From Phymatolithon calcareum (taxonomy: Eukaryota; Rhodophyta; Florideophyceae; Hapalidiales): a DNA stretch of 64,000 nucleotides. Below the pieces are notes generated by a model, which ran no database searches, had not been told where the DNA came from, and worked only from the letters and a program-made list of their open reading frames with translations. Of this stretch, positions 1-10,366 are shown piece after piece. The DNA lies in the NCBI GenBank assembly GCA_977006965.1, contig OZ345368.1:2046001-2110000 (forward strand). Reading direction: 5' to 3'. Numbering within the stretch: the first letter of the stretch is position 1; every line of letters begins with the position of its first letter. A program made the translations under genes and the position numbers.

Positions 1-205
1 GAGGCTGGATGCGCCCCTTAGCGACGAAAAGAGTCCCTTTGGATCAAGAAATCCACCAAAGGCCCACGTGTATTGCATGTAATGGGCAAATGGTTCCATT
101 CACTTCTGTACACGCCCCTATCATACTGTCCAGCCCTGTCCTGCCTGCATTGTTCATTGCTCAGCTGAGATCGACGCGCCTCCATCCTTGAGTTGCTCTC
201 GTCTC

Positions 206-1276
206 ATGCTCTCATTCCTCATCCCCATAATTTTATGTTCCCCTCCCCAGAAGCAAAGCTCTTGCTCCACGACAAAGAAGCAAAGCAAACCACCCTATGG
301 CTACTGGAAGAACCCCTCCAATTTGAGCGCCGAGCTGCGCGCCTTCGCCGACCAAACCGCCGAAAACTGGCGCATGCCCACACAAGCCGAGCTGCTCTCC
401 GGCGGTCGCTCTGACATTGCCGGCGCCGTGCGTCGACAAGGCTCCTGGAAGTCCGCTGCCGACAATGCCGGCCTCGTTCTCACCTCCATAGCCCGTCCGC
501 GCGGTCTGTACCTGACCTTCTGCACGGACATCCGGCGCATGCGACCGTACATGTACTGGCGCAACTTTGACAATCTTCGGCGCGAACTGCTCGAATTCAT
601 CTCAACTCAATCGAACCTGGACACCTCAGACCCTCGTACCGCCTTCCTGCCGTCAGCCGCGCAACTGGAGGCGGCGCGCCGCTCTGATCTGGTGCGCGCG
701 ATTCGAATGCACGGCGGTTTTGAACGCGTGGCTCGCTTACTTGACTTTCGAGCGCGCTACCACTCGCGGAAATACTGGGTTCAGTTTGAAAATGTCGAGC
801 GGGAACTGCTGCAGGTCATCGATGAATTTGGCGAAGCGGGTGTCATGCCGCCCGTCGCACTGCTCAAGCGGTGTGCGCCGCCGGGGCTCATGCCGGCTAT
901 TGAGAATTTGCACGGGGGGAGTACGGCCGTTGCGAGACGAATGGGGCTGCAATGCTTGTATCCGAGAAGGCCGAGCGGGTACTGGAAGAGGAGGGAGAAT
1001 CGTGTGAGGGAGTTGAAAGCGTTTTTGGAGGTGTTTGAGGAGAGGATGCCGGAGAGAGATCGGACTCGTATGCCGTCGAGTTTAGAGATGATTCGAATGG
1101 GCAGATCGGATCTCGTGAGGGCGCTTTGTCGATATGAGGGGTTTTCGAATATGGCGGTTTTGGTCGGATTGCGCCCGTATGGAAGGGCGTACAGGGAGGT
1201 GGGGAATGGCAAGGCGCGGGGAAGGAAAGGGAGACGGACTGGTGGGAAGGATGGCGGGGAAGATGGAGTGGACTAG
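206..1276 (+). CDS. YW-repeat protein, paralog 1 (lacks fifth repeat)
   Basis: This 356-aa intronless reading frame is built of four units of about 60 aa with the pattern (G/Y)YW-x4-NL-x2-EL-x2-F ... MP(T/S)-x2-EL-x3-GR-x-D(L/I)-x2-A-(V/I)-x3-G-x4-A-x3-GL. Units start near residues 33, 117, 191 and 263. I use the ATG at 206; the frame stays open upstream only through a TTG. The N-terminus, MLSFLIPIILCS, is hydrophobic with a Phe-x2-Pro and is followed by a Ser/Lys-rich stretch, as in the three paralogs. Compared with them it has lost repeat 5 and ends in a Gly/Arg/Lys-rich tail. From memory, the unit resembles a motif in plant plastid proteins of the FLO6/PTST2 group (GR-x-D-x-ARAIEKWGG-x3-V-x2-LL-x2-K-x-RH-x-SR); repeat 2 matches it best. 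Molecular function is not known to me; plastid location is inference. Confidence 0.8.
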   Translation: MLSFLIPIILCSPPQKQSSCSTTKKQSKPPYGYWKNPSNLSAELRAFADQTAENWRMPTQAELLSGGRSDIAGAVRRQGSWKSAADNAGLVLTSIARPRGLYLTFCTDIRRMRPYMYWRNFDNLRRELLEFISTQSNLDTSDPRTAFLPSAAQLEAARRSDLVRAIRMHGGFERVARLLDFRARYHSRKYWVQFENVERELLQVIDEFGEAGVMPPVALLKRCAPPGLMPAIENLHGGSTAVARRMGLQCLYPRRPSGYWKRRENRVRELKAFLEVFEERMPERDRTRMPSSLEMIRMGRSDLVRALCRYEGFSNMAVLVGLRPYGRAYREVGNGKARGRKGRRTGGKDGGEDGVD

Positions 1277-2946
1277 GAGGTTATGCGGTCCGTGATGTGA
1301 CTGGAACCTGTCGATATGTTTCGGGGTGCTATGCGAACGAGAAGGACGGTCGTGCTCAGCCTGTTTGGATGGTTCCGTGCAGGTCACAAGCTATTGTTCC
1401 ATCAAGTGATTCTGCGAACGGGTGAAACTTAGAATATGAAATTGACGGAAGCATTGACGTTCTTGTGGTTCGTAGCGCTGATAATATTCATGCACTGGCG
1501 CAACCTTTTCTATGCCGTTTTGTCATCACTGGCATGTCATGATTCATGAGTTGAATGACGACGACGGGGTGATCAGGCGGCAATGCCCCTTGTCAGAAGC
1601 TTCACCGACATCCCAAATTCTCTCCCTTGCGAATCTAATTACAAGCAACTCGAGAGCAGCGTTTTTGTGCGAGGGCATGTGGAAGGTCATGGGTTTATTA
1701 TCCCAGAAGGACAGACTATGTATGCGTGCACCGTATCGAGCCACAATTATTATTTTTAACTATTCTAAAGACCTGAGTCGCAGTCGCCGCTCACTGGGTG
1801 GCGCATTAGACGCGCTGTTGTTAAGACTGGGCAATTTAGGATTGCCACTTACGATGTGGCAACATTACGACGCCACACAGTAAACCAGCTAGAGCACGGT
1901 CAACCTTCAGCAACTTAGAATACATTACTTTTCTCATCCCCTCCCAAAGACGTGTTAGTCTAAGCGTAGTAACAGTTCCACGCGCGGAAACCTTCATCGG
2001 CAAGCCCGATGCGGCGAATTTTACTCATGATGTTGTGATAGCCCGGTGGCTCTAATTTAAGCTGGTGTATATTAGTGTTGCAGACTTTTCCAAACGATGA
2101 AGATTTGTTCGGATTGTCACTTAATGAGCTCTTTTGGAAACAAGTTTCTTGGGGTGAGTTTGTACACTACAGTATTGCAAACTTGTTGTCAGATGCAATC
2201 TGACACGATCGATTACAGTAGTGAATGCATCCCCACAATATGATTCAAACCACTCCGCAACGCTGCTCAGGTTGCACGAACAGGTCATGGTCTACTGTAC
2301 CTCCTTGTTGGTTGTCCTTCGTGTCCCACAATCGTCCTCTATTTAGCCGTGTGCGCAATGCATTTTTCCAACTTCCCTCACATCTCTCCGACGGCCCATA
2401 TATCCGCTATGATGGCTTTTCCGTTTTCTTCTGTTTCGGGTCGCTCAGTCTTTGCAAATGCATAGCATAGCATTGCCTCCCGCGCTTTGGCAGCGCGTTA
2501 TCAGGAACACTCGACATGCGATATGTACGACATTGACTTCACATGCCAATATGCATTTCGAGCGCATGGGCGCCGAAAGTCAGTAGCAGGAACCACATTC
2601 GTCCTGTGCAAATTCCTCCCTTTCCGTAGCATTATTGAATGTTCCGAACCGGCCACTGTATGGTCACTTCATTTGCAGGTCTTCTTCTCGACTTATGTCA
2701 TTTCGCCGCCCAGGATTTTCTCCGAATCTGATTGTGCCAAAATAGCACGTATCTCCAAATTCTGAATATGAATGCATGGAACATGAAACTGTGGTCCGCC
2801 TATATCTGTTTCGCGACCATCAGCAATCCGAGGCTCATGCGTACGTGCCGTCGCGCGGCGCTGCGATCTCCCTGACGATGACACAAATCAATTGCAATGT
2901 ATCGACGCGCTGATCTTCCCTGTTCCTGCAATTCTGGTTCATCGTC
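1277..2946. other. Intergenic, no supported gene
   Basis: About 1.67 kb between paralogs 1 and 2. The longest ATG frame (1512-1883, 123 aa) shows no motif, no paralog in the window and no codon pattern like its neighbours, so I do not call it. I see no RNA gene or repeat. The stretch should hold the terminator of paralog 1 and the promoter of paralog 2. Confidence 0.5.
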
Positions 2947-4167
2947 ATGGGACAAATGTTATTTTTCGTCTTCCCGCTAATTTTATGCTCAAATTCCACG
3001 GAAAGAACAACACGTTCTGCAGCAAAGGAGAAGAAGAGACGTCCTCGTGGATACTGGAAGGCCCCCGGCAATCTCAGTGCTGAACTACGTGCATTCGCGG
3101 AGAAGTCTGGCGAAAAATGGCGCATGCCGACGCCAGCCGAGCTTCTCGCCGGCGGTCGCAGAGACATGGTGGAAGCCGTGAGGCGACAAGGGGCCTGGAA
3201 TTGCGCGGCCGATAATGCCGGGCTCGTACTGACGTCGATGACCCGCCCGCAAAGCCGATCTCTGGACTTAACCGTGCCGCGCAGGCGCCCTTACGGCTAC
3301 TGGCGAAATTTGAACAATCTTCGCCGGGAGTTGATGCAATTCATGGATGAGGAGAAATCGATCTCTGCGCACAAGACCGCGAGGTGCAGAGGCGGATATC
3401 TGCCTTCTACTGGGCAACTGAAGGCGGCTCGTCGGTCGGATCTTGTGCACGGCATCTGGATGCATGGCGGCTTCAAGCGTGTGGCACAGCTGCTGAACTT
3501 CCGCGTACGGTACCAGTCGCGTGGCTACTGGGAGCGCTTCGAGAATGTTGAAATTGGGCTGCTGCAGTTTATTGACGAATTTGGCGAACACGGTGTAATG
3601 CCGTCCACAGCGCTTCTGGACGCATGTGCACCGCCCGGGTTGGCATCGGCGATTGCAAGACTGCACGGCCGAAGCATGGCGGTGGCAACACGAATTCAAC
3701 TCCGATATCGCTATCCACGACGTCCAAGAGGGTATTGGAATGAGCGTGAAAATCGAATCGCGGAGCTCATGAAGTTTTTGGAGGATGTTCGAAGGGATTA
3801 TCCAGGACGGGATCAGACGGTAATGCCGTCGAGTATGGAAATGATTGCAATGGGAAGAGCGGACCTGGCGAATGCGATTTATAGACATGAAGGATTTTCT
3901 CACATGGGTCGAGCTGTTGGATTAAGCGGGAAGCGGAAAACGCGGAAAGTATATGGGTATTGGAAAAACTCGTCGAATATAACCGCTGAATTACAAGCAT
4001 TCGCTCGTAGGACTGACGAGAAGTGGCGGATGCCGACACAATTGGAATTGATTGCGAAAGGACGTGCGGACCTTGCGGGTGCTGTGCTGCGGTATGGAAC
4101 GTGGAAAAGTGCTGCCGACAATGCCGGACTTACGTTGACGTCGCTTGCACGCACATACTCTAGCTGA
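2947..4167 (+). CDS. YW-repeat protein, paralog 2 (five repeats)
   Basis: The 406-aa intronless protein has five complete units (first YW near residue 36, last near 338). It begins MGQ then MLFFVFPLILCS. The first ATG is used, but the second ATG at 2956 lines up with the starts of paralogs 3 and 4 and is a plausible true start. Repeat 5 (WRMPTQLEL ... WKSAADNAGL) is closest to repeat 1 rather than to repeats 2-4, so the protein is an R1-R2-R3-R4-R1' array. Repeat 2 carries GGFKRVAQLLNFRVRYQSR, the segment most like the plant FLO6/PTST2 motif I recall. There is no transmembrane segment beyond the short N-terminal hydrophobic stretch and no catalytic motif. It probably acts as a repeat scaffold or binding protein, which is inference. 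It is the best-preserved family member here. Confidence 0.85.
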   Translation: MGQMLFFVFPLILCSNSTERTTRSAAKEKKRRPRGYWKAPGNLSAELRAFAEKSGEKWRMPTPAELLAGGRRDMVEAVRRQGAWNCAADNAGLVLTSMTRPQSRSLDLTVPRRRPYGYWRNLNNLRRELMQFMDEEKSISAHKTARCRGGYLPSTGQLKAARRSDLVHGIWMHGGFKRVAQLLNFRVRYQSRGYWERFENVEIGLLQFIDEFGEHGVMPSTALLDACAPPGLASAIARLHGRSMAVATRIQLRYRYPRRPRGYWNERENRIAELMKFLEDVRRDYPGRDQTVMPSSMEMIAMGRADLANAIYRHEGFSHMGRAVGLSGKRKTRKVYGYWKNSSNITAELQAFARRTDEKWRMPTQLELIAKGRADLAGAVLRYGTWKSAADNAGLTLTSLARTYSS

Positions 4168-4678
4168 CGCCTGTGGAGATGCTAAATTTTGACAAAGTTG
4201 TGAAAGAGGGCGAAAGGAGACTTCGTTGGTACGATTATCGATGGACTCGTGGACACTGTGTCCTCTGCACCGGTGATGAGTGTCAGTACTAGATGGAGGC
4301 ATGAGCGCTTTTGCGCAAGAATCCAGTTCGGTAATCTTGGCATAAAGTGCTCGTGCGATAATGCGTGGATATGGCGCATGAGAAGACGGATTGCTCAACG
4401 AAAAAGACCACTTGGACTATGAACATGAACTATGCCGTGAGATTCAACTTGGGAGAAATCTGAGAATGACCCTCGCTTTCTCGTGTCTAATTGTTCGTAC
4501 CGTGTGGATTGGTGCCGATATCAAGCACGTGATTACTATATTTCCAACGGAAGCGCATTGTGCACTATGACAACGGGAACATCTGCGTGCAGTGTGGTTT
4601 ATGGTACAATTACTTCTATGTGCTCCGAGCGTTTTGCAGACGCTCGGCATTAAATGAGTACGAGAGATAAAAAGGAAT
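4168..4678. other. Intergenic, no supported gene
   Basis: Downstream of paralog 2 and upstream of the LTR-like block at 4679. Short frames on the minus strand are shadows without motifs. Nothing else is recognised. Confidence 0.4.
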
Positions 4679-5130
4679 TGTAAGGACCAGTTAGGTCCTC
4701 ATTTCCAACTTCTGTCATATACCGGGAGATCGCATCTTTTTAGAATCTTCCAGCACCAACAACGACACTCCCAGGACACAAGAAGAAGACATCTAAACAA
4801 TAGTGAAGACAGTAACTGTCTTCACGGGCATGCGTTTCCGAATAAACGCACCCGCACAGACGACTTTACTGTGTGGGGTGCCCTCCAGTGTGCCTTCGGG
4901 ACGTACTTAACAAAGCACAACCAGCGCGTACGTTACAGAATGGTATTTTCTTTAATTGAATGCTGATTTCTCTGTTCCGAGCTACATATGGGGGCTACTT
5001 TGAGATGTAAACGTCGAAGGCGTCTACATCTCAAAGTAGCCCCTATATCACCCACTGTCGTGTGGTTTTTTACGAAAGGGCCCTAACGGATTCAACACCG
5101 TTTATCGTTCGTAATACTTAACAGGCCCTA
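4679..5130 (+). repeat. Candidate solo LTR (copia-type)
   Basis: The block opens TGTAAGGACCAGTTAGGTCC (TG start, with a small AGGACC/GGTCCT hairpin) and ends CCTAACA followed directly by ATTGGTCCC. That is how a 5' LTR ending in CA meets a primer-binding site starting TGG. It also contains an ATAAA-type signal (CGAATAAACG near 4840) and an 11-bp perfect palindrome at about 4809-4831 (GTGAAGACAGT-A-ACTGTCTTCAC). No second LTR or retroviral-type gene follows, and the hydrolase gene starts 310 bp downstream. A solo LTR or 5' remnant is inferred from end structure alone. Confidence 0.3.
4991..5043. repeat. Perfect 19-bp inverted repeat (hairpin)
   Basis: The left arm GGGGCTACTTTGAGATGTA (4991-5009) and its exact reverse complement (5025-5043) surround a 15-nt loop. 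Flanking ATAT on both sides extends the pairing with one mismatch. It lies about 400 bp upstream of the hydrolase ATG, inside the LTR-like block. It could be a transcribed hairpin, a protein-binding site or a templated inverted duplication; the sequence does not say which. Confidence 0.7.
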
Positions 5131-5439
5131 ACAATTGGTCCCATTCCATGCAGTGCCCGCTATTGAATTAGGAATGTAAGCCCCATGCGAACGGAGCACG
5201 TTTGTCGCCGTGGGTACGACATGTAAGCCCCTTTCCTTCCTCGAAGTACTGCCCGAGCTGAGCAGAAAAGTTGACGAAGTTCAATTGCAGTCTTGGTAGG
5301 GTCATCGTCTAGACAAAAACTATCTACTTATCTCTCCTTTTCAACAGCTGCCAAAATCGGTGACGCTGCATGGATCGGGCGAACTTCCTTAATAACAATC
5401 AGTGATAGTTCTCCGGTTCATCCTCGCTCCTTTGCAACA

Positions 5440-6906
5440 ATGACCACAACTTCATACCCTATCAACGGGAGCAATCAAGTCTATTGGGTCTTCGAGACCG
5501 ACGCTCTTGGCTACGAGCTTCCCGAATTGCACACCGGTGACAGAGGATATATCAGCACCAAACTCATCTCCCTCGTCTCCGACAGAACAAAACCCATCAC
5601 AGATGTTGTCATCGCCGTCCATGGCTGGGCCACTAAACAGAAGGACAACGAAGCGCTGGATATCTTTGACGAACTCTTCGCAGGACTAATGAAAGACTAC
5701 AAAGATTTCCCATCAGAGGCCACAGTCCCCAATTTTCTCCTCATCGGAGTGCATTGGCCTAGTGCAGTCGGCGCTGGGCTTGCCGACGAGCTCGTGGATG
5801 ACGAAGCTTCCTTCGAAGATAACATGTTGCGCATGAAACTTCTTTGCGAGAATCTGTTGAAGACCGACCCCCCGGCAGAGAAACGCATGAGAGATCTGCT
5901 CAGCGTTCTCAACACAGCCGCCGACGAAGGTAGCTCTGGTCTGCTGCAAAGCATGCTCGACAGGAAAGTGGAGAAAGTGCATCAAAAGCTCATTGACCCA
6001 TATGCAGATGATTCGGACAACGAATTCGAAATTGAGGCAGCTCTCAAGGCGGAGGCAATTTCCGAATCGCGAGAACTTAAAATCACACCAGACACAAGGG
6101 GCAGGTTTTACAACTTCAGTAAGTTCATAATATCAAATGTTTTTCGGAGGCTCGAGAAACTTCTTTTCGGTCAATTTGTACAACGAGCAGAGAACGTCGG
6201 CGAGAACGGTCTGCACGCTCTACTCGCGCTGATGCAAGAGTATGCCCCAGAAACAACGCGAATTCATTTAGTGGCGCACTCACTGGGCACTGTGGCGGTA
6301 TCTCGGGCGCTTGTCGGTGGCGCCAACAAGTCGTATCTTCTGCGCAAGAAGGTGCACAGCGTAACTATGTTGCAGGGCGCTCTTGGAAGCCAAGAATATT
6401 GCGAGGGACAAAAGTTTGAACAAATTTCGTGCGGATTGCGTCCAGTCGCTGGCCCGTTTGTAGTGACGACAAGTCAGACCGATAGGGCGCTTGGAATTTA
6501 CGGGTTATTTCACGATCGTCCCATCGGTCGCTTTGGTGTGGAAGATACAGATCCACACATGAAAGCAAACGTTTTGGAGTTGGAAAGTACGGGGACTCTG
6601 TACGATTTCAAAGCAGGGGAATTGTACAACATTATTGCTGACAAGTTCATTGACGAGGACAACATGGTCGTAGGGTCGCATTCAGACATCGATGGCCCCG
6701 AAGTTATGCATATGATTAGACAAGCGATTGACGTCGAGATCAGAGTAGAGCTGTACGCTCTACCGACGTCGTTGTCCAAAGAGTACTTCAAGGAGAGATT
6801 GTCCATCAATGTGGACCATTTGCTGTTAGGGGGAGAAGGTGATAGGAAGAAAATGAATACTACGAACAATCAGAGGTTGCGACGGGCATTGCGCTGGTGC
6901 TGCTGA
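5440..6906 (+). CDS. Alpha/beta hydrolase (serine esterase/lipase-like)
   Basis: The 488-aa intronless protein starts at ATG 5440 in a good context (CAACAATGACC); the frame is open upstream only from a TTG. It has the signs of an alpha/beta-hydrolase fold: VIAVHGW at residues 58-63 (oxyanion-hole HG after the first core strand) and the nucleophile elbow HLVAHSLGTVA, placing the catalytic Ser at residue 281. A His within GSHSDID (residue 414) is a candidate catalytic His. About 200 acidic, charged residues lie between oxyanion loop and elbow, a large insertion. No signal peptide is visible. The substrate cannot be told; such proteins are usually esterases, lipases or amidases. It sits between two convergent pairs of YW-repeat genes and is transcribed with the left pair. 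Confidence 0.8.
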   Translation: MTTTSYPINGSNQVYWVFETDALGYELPELHTGDRGYISTKLISLVSDRTKPITDVVIAVHGWATKQKDNEALDIFDELFAGLMKDYKDFPSEATVPNFLLIGVHWPSAVGAGLADELVDDEASFEDNMLRMKLLCENLLKTDPPAEKRMRDLLSVLNTAADEGSSGLLQSMLDRKVEKVHQKLIDPYADDSDNEFEIEAALKAEAISESRELKITPDTRGRFYNFSKFIISNVFRRLEKLLFGQFVQRAENVGENGLHALLALMQEYAPETTRIHLVAHSLGTVAVSRALVGGANKSYLLRKKVHSVTMLQGALGSQEYCEGQKFEQISCGLRPVAGPFVVTTSQTDRALGIYGLFHDRPIGRFGVEDTDPHMKANVLELESTGTLYDFKAGELYNIIADKFIDEDNMVVGSHSDIDGPEVMHMIRQAIDVEIRVELYALPTSLSKEYFKERLSINVDHLLLGGEGDRKKMNTTNNQRLRRALRWCC

Positions 6907-7576
6907 TTTTCATAAAACGAAATTCAGAATGATAATATTTTTAAGTTCCGAGGTTAAGAGGTTTCTTGACCTTACTGAGATCGAATTCTGAACTCAGTGA
7001 CTAGAACAACTGCGAAAGCACATATGGAAGAAGCAAGCGCCTGATTGAGATATGGGTCAACTATTTCACTTATCCATACGAAGACGGGAAACATGGGGAA
7101 GACGTTTTTACCTTCGTGTTCAGAGAGCAAGCACACAAAAGTCTTGAGAAGACAGCAAGGGTGAACAAGCAAAAAGCTCGCCTAACTTTTTGCAACCATA
7201 TCATGCATGTTGGCAACCCTCGTGATCGAATGAAGATAATCAAGACAAGTCCGCCGCTCGCATGCACTTTCCGGCTTTCGCACAGTTTTCTAGAGAGCAC
7301 CCCAATTTATTACACAACTGCAGTTAACGCTGGCTACAAAATCGCAGTTGCTCTAAGAGCGCTTCGAAGCGTTAGTGGAAATTACGATGACTGTAGAAAT
7401 CTTGTTGGCGATGAATACGGCATACGGCACCGATGCAGACACGGTTTACGGTGCAATGGAACCATCTGTATCACCATGAATCCGAGTGTTCCAGCTCACC
7501 GTACGCGGTGCACTCTTCGTACATGTAAGACGCACTAATAGTTCATTATGACTATTATCAATCGCGCACATGACCA
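6907..7576. other. Convergent intergenic spacer
   Basis: Lies between the 3' ends of the hydrolase (+) and YW paralog 3 (-). The plus-strand frame 7116-7538 has no motif and is not called. Both transcription terminators should be here, but no clear signal can be assigned. Confidence 0.4.
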
Positions 7577-9028
7577 TTAGATAACCGTCTCCCGAGGGCG
7601 AAACACGAGGCCTGCGTTTTCAGCGGCAGATTTCCACGTCCCGTACCGCAACACTGCCCCTGCAATGTCCGCGCGTCCTTCCGCTATCAATTCCGCCTGC
7701 GTCGGCATACGCCATTTCTGCTCGGTCCCTTCCGCGAATGCGCGCAGCTCCGTGCTGATATTCTCTCTTGTTTTCCAATAACCATGTGGTTTGCGCGTCT
7801 TCCCATTCGGACGTAATCCCACAGCGACAGCCATGTTTGAAAATCCTTCATATCGAAATAGCGCATTCGCCAAATCCCTTCTCCCCATTTGAATCATCTC
7901 CGAGCTCGTCGGCATGAGCGTCCGATCTCGCGCTGGATTCATGCGTCGAAGATGCGTCATGAAAATCTTAAGCTCTGACACTCTATTTTCTCTGCGACTC
8001 CAATACCCCCTCGGACGTCGCGGATGCAGATAACGGAGTCCCATTCGGCGTGCCACTGCCATGCTGCCGCCGTGCAACCGTACAATTGCCGGTGCAAGTC
8101 CCGGAGGTGCACAGCCGTCCAGTAGCGCCGTGGACGGCATAACGCCAGGTTCGCCAAACTCGTCTATGAACTGCAGCAGCGCATTTTCGACATTCTCAAA
8201 CCGCTCCCAGTACGTGCGCGAGTGGTAGCGTACACGGAAATTAAGAAGTTGGGCCACGCGCTTGAAGCCGCCGTGAATGTAGATTCCGTGCACCAAATCA
8301 GAACGTCGCGCCGCCTTCAGTTGCCCTGTCGATGGGAGAAATCCGCCGCTCCAGCTCGCGGTTTTTCGCTCGCTGGCTGTCTTCTCTGTCGCCATGAAAT
8401 CGAGTAATTCGATGCGCAGATTGTCCAAATCATGCCAGTACCCGTAAGGACGTCTCCGTGGTACCGATACGTCTAGATAGTCCACGTGTGGGCAGGATAC
8501 TGACCTCACCACGATGCCGGCGTTAGCGGCAGTGGACTTCCACCACCATTGGTGTCGCGCAGTTTCGGCAAAAGTGCTGCGATGTCCAAAGAGATATCGT
8601 GTATTCGTCCCAGTTTGCCTTTTCTCGTCAGACTCTTCTTCAAATGCGGGCAGTCGAACAGCCAGATTTCCAATTTTTTCCCAGTAGCCAGGAGCATGCC
8701 GTGTCCGTTTTTCAGCGGTGCGGCAGTTTTCAATCCTCGATTTCCGCCATTCAGGCAACTCAGCGGTTAAGTTGGCAGAATTTTGCCAGTAGTATCGAGG
8801 AGGAGATATCTGCTGATCCTTCTTCCCATTCCCTTTGGAAGGCAGGCGAGTCTCCACTGGCAAACACCATTTTTCGTTGGGCTGGTTCGCAAATATCCAA
8901 CTCTTCGCGGTTTGGTTCACAATGCTCTGTCGAAAGCCATGTGGATGCTCTTGTTTCAATGTTGAATGCGGCGTGTTCCCGGTTGCGGTCGAAGATGAAA
9001 GTATTGGGAAGATGAAGGCAACAACCAT
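7577..9028 (-). CDS. YW-repeat protein, paralog 3 (degenerate N-terminal extension)
   Basis: The 483-aa intronless protein begins at the ATG at 9028 (MVVAFIFPILSSS); the longer frame begins with TTG. It is about 90 aa longer than its paralogs. The C-terminal two thirds hold four good units, the last again of the R1 type (WRMPTQAELIAEGRADIAGA). The N-terminal part holds a recognisable but decayed R1 (GYWEKIGNLAVRL ... WWWKSTAANAGI), where the MPT-x2-EL core has become RQTGTNTRYL, preceded by two partial units (HGFRQSIVNQTAKSW and YYWQNSANLTAEL). This suggests local duplication of repeat 1 followed by relaxed constraint, without loss of frame. It is convergent with the hydrolase and co-oriented with paralog 4. 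Confidence 0.8.
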   Translation of the reverse strand: MVVAFIFPILSSSTATGNTPHSTLKQEHPHGFRQSIVNQTAKSWIFANQPNEKWCLPVETRLPSKGNGKKDQQISPPRYYWQNSANLTAELPEWRKSRIENCRTAEKRTRHAPGYWEKIGNLAVRLPAFEEESDEKRQTGTNTRYLFGHRSTFAETARHQWWWKSTAANAGIVVRSVSCPHVDYLDVSVPRRRPYGYWHDLDNLRIELLDFMATEKTASERKTASWSGGFLPSTGQLKAARRSDLVHGIYIHGGFKRVAQLLNFRVRYHSRTYWERFENVENALLQFIDEFGEPGVMPSTALLDGCAPPGLAPAIVRLHGGSMAVARRMGLRYLHPRRPRGYWSRRENRVSELKIFMTHLRRMNPARDRTLMPTSSEMIQMGRRDLANALFRYEGFSNMAVAVGLRPNGKTRKPHGYWKTRENISTELRAFAEGTEQKWRMPTQAELIAEGRADIAGAVLRYGTWKSAAENAGLVFRPRETVI

Positions 9029-10366
9029 TTGCCCCAACCTATTTGAAAATGGCGCGATACGTCGCTCGTTGACTTGGGGGCCACCAACACTCCCTCTCCT
9101 TGTCTATCGAGCAAGCTTTCTGCCATGTTCGGTAAATTGTCGCGATCGATCCTCTTGACAAGAGCATTGCATCCTCCTTCACTATTCCGTGCACGTAGGC
9201 TGGACATGCGTGCACTCTATGGCACCTAGTACGATGCATGTAAGTGTGCCTCACTGGGACATATGATACCTTCCACGAATACTTAGTCTCGCCTTCAGAG
9301 GTGAGAAATGTGTGGCCATGGCGACTGCCGACGATGGATGTGCCTGACGTTTTCCGTACCGAAATGACGTACACTTGAAGTAACCTAATAATTTGCACCG
9401 TTGACGTCACAGGATGGGCATCATTCACTTTGCGTACTGCGGCTAGTGGTGGAGCATTCAAAGCTTCTGAAAGCATGGCGCTTCCATCTTTGATTAATGT
9501 ACAGTCAAATAGAGCGAGCCGATCAACTGCAGAAAAGACGAAGGGGACAAGGACAGCACGGCAGAAATTTTTTCCTGAGTGTGTGAGGTGAAGGGCACGC
9601 GAATTTTCGAATTGCCATGTCGGCAAATCAAGAAATCGCCTCCTTGTCTTCGCTGGATGAGAAAGAAAATGTTTACGTAATCGTCCAGCCTTAAAGTTTT
9701 ACTGTACTGTATATATGCTTTTGGGAAAAATGTTTTCTTAAAAAATGATGACGTCGAACCCAAAACTTCAGCAGCGTTCCGGATGATTCCATTCTCTCTC
9801 CCATCAAACTGCAGCTGACCTGCGGTGCTCGCGACTATCAGGAATCGGATTGGACTCGTGAAGATGTGTTTCCGAATTGGCCATCATCTGCGACTTGAGT
9901 GTTGTGATCCTCGGAAACAATGACCAGAATTGAAGGAATGCCTCGATACCAAATTTGCACCGGACTTGCTTGGTAAGAAAGCGATTTCTAAGTTGCTGCT
10001 GCCTAAGCGCTATCGAAGTTCTGAATCGGAGTTTGATACTGCTTGAAAAAGAGCATAGCGAGCCCGGCTTCCAATCGCCAACGTATTGTGCGGGCGACGC
10101 TTTTGCGCCGGTAAAGCTGACGCCAGTCGAGAAGCACATTCGTGCCCGTTGTTTCAGCGACCACATAAGTCGAAAATCTTCGCGTGCCCTGACCGTCTGC
10201 ACGGCAGCCGACCACCGCGAACCTAAACGTGCACAGTCAACAGTAGAAACTCAGAGCTCCATTCTTTGTCCAGCGCTCACTGGGCAACTTCTCAATGGCC
10301 ATTAAGTACAGCATTTGATCGCTCTAGCTGCCACCGTTCCCCCAACATATTCGCACATTCGAAGCA
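9029..10366. other. Intergenic, no supported gene
   Basis: 1.3 kb between paralogs 3 and 4. Frames up to 195 aa on the minus strand (9039-9626) show no motifs, no repeats and no counterpart upstream of the other paralogs. The promoter of paralog 3 should lie here. No RNA gene seen. Confidence 0.4.

Noticed and set aside
9-191. 60-aa plus-strand frame before YW paralog 1
   Set aside because: No motif, no counterpart upstream of the other paralogs, and it sits where the promoter or 5' UTR of paralog 1 should be.
1512-1883. 123-aa ATG frame between paralogs 1 and 2
   Set aside because: No recognisable domain, overlapped by an antisense frame, composition like intergenic DNA.
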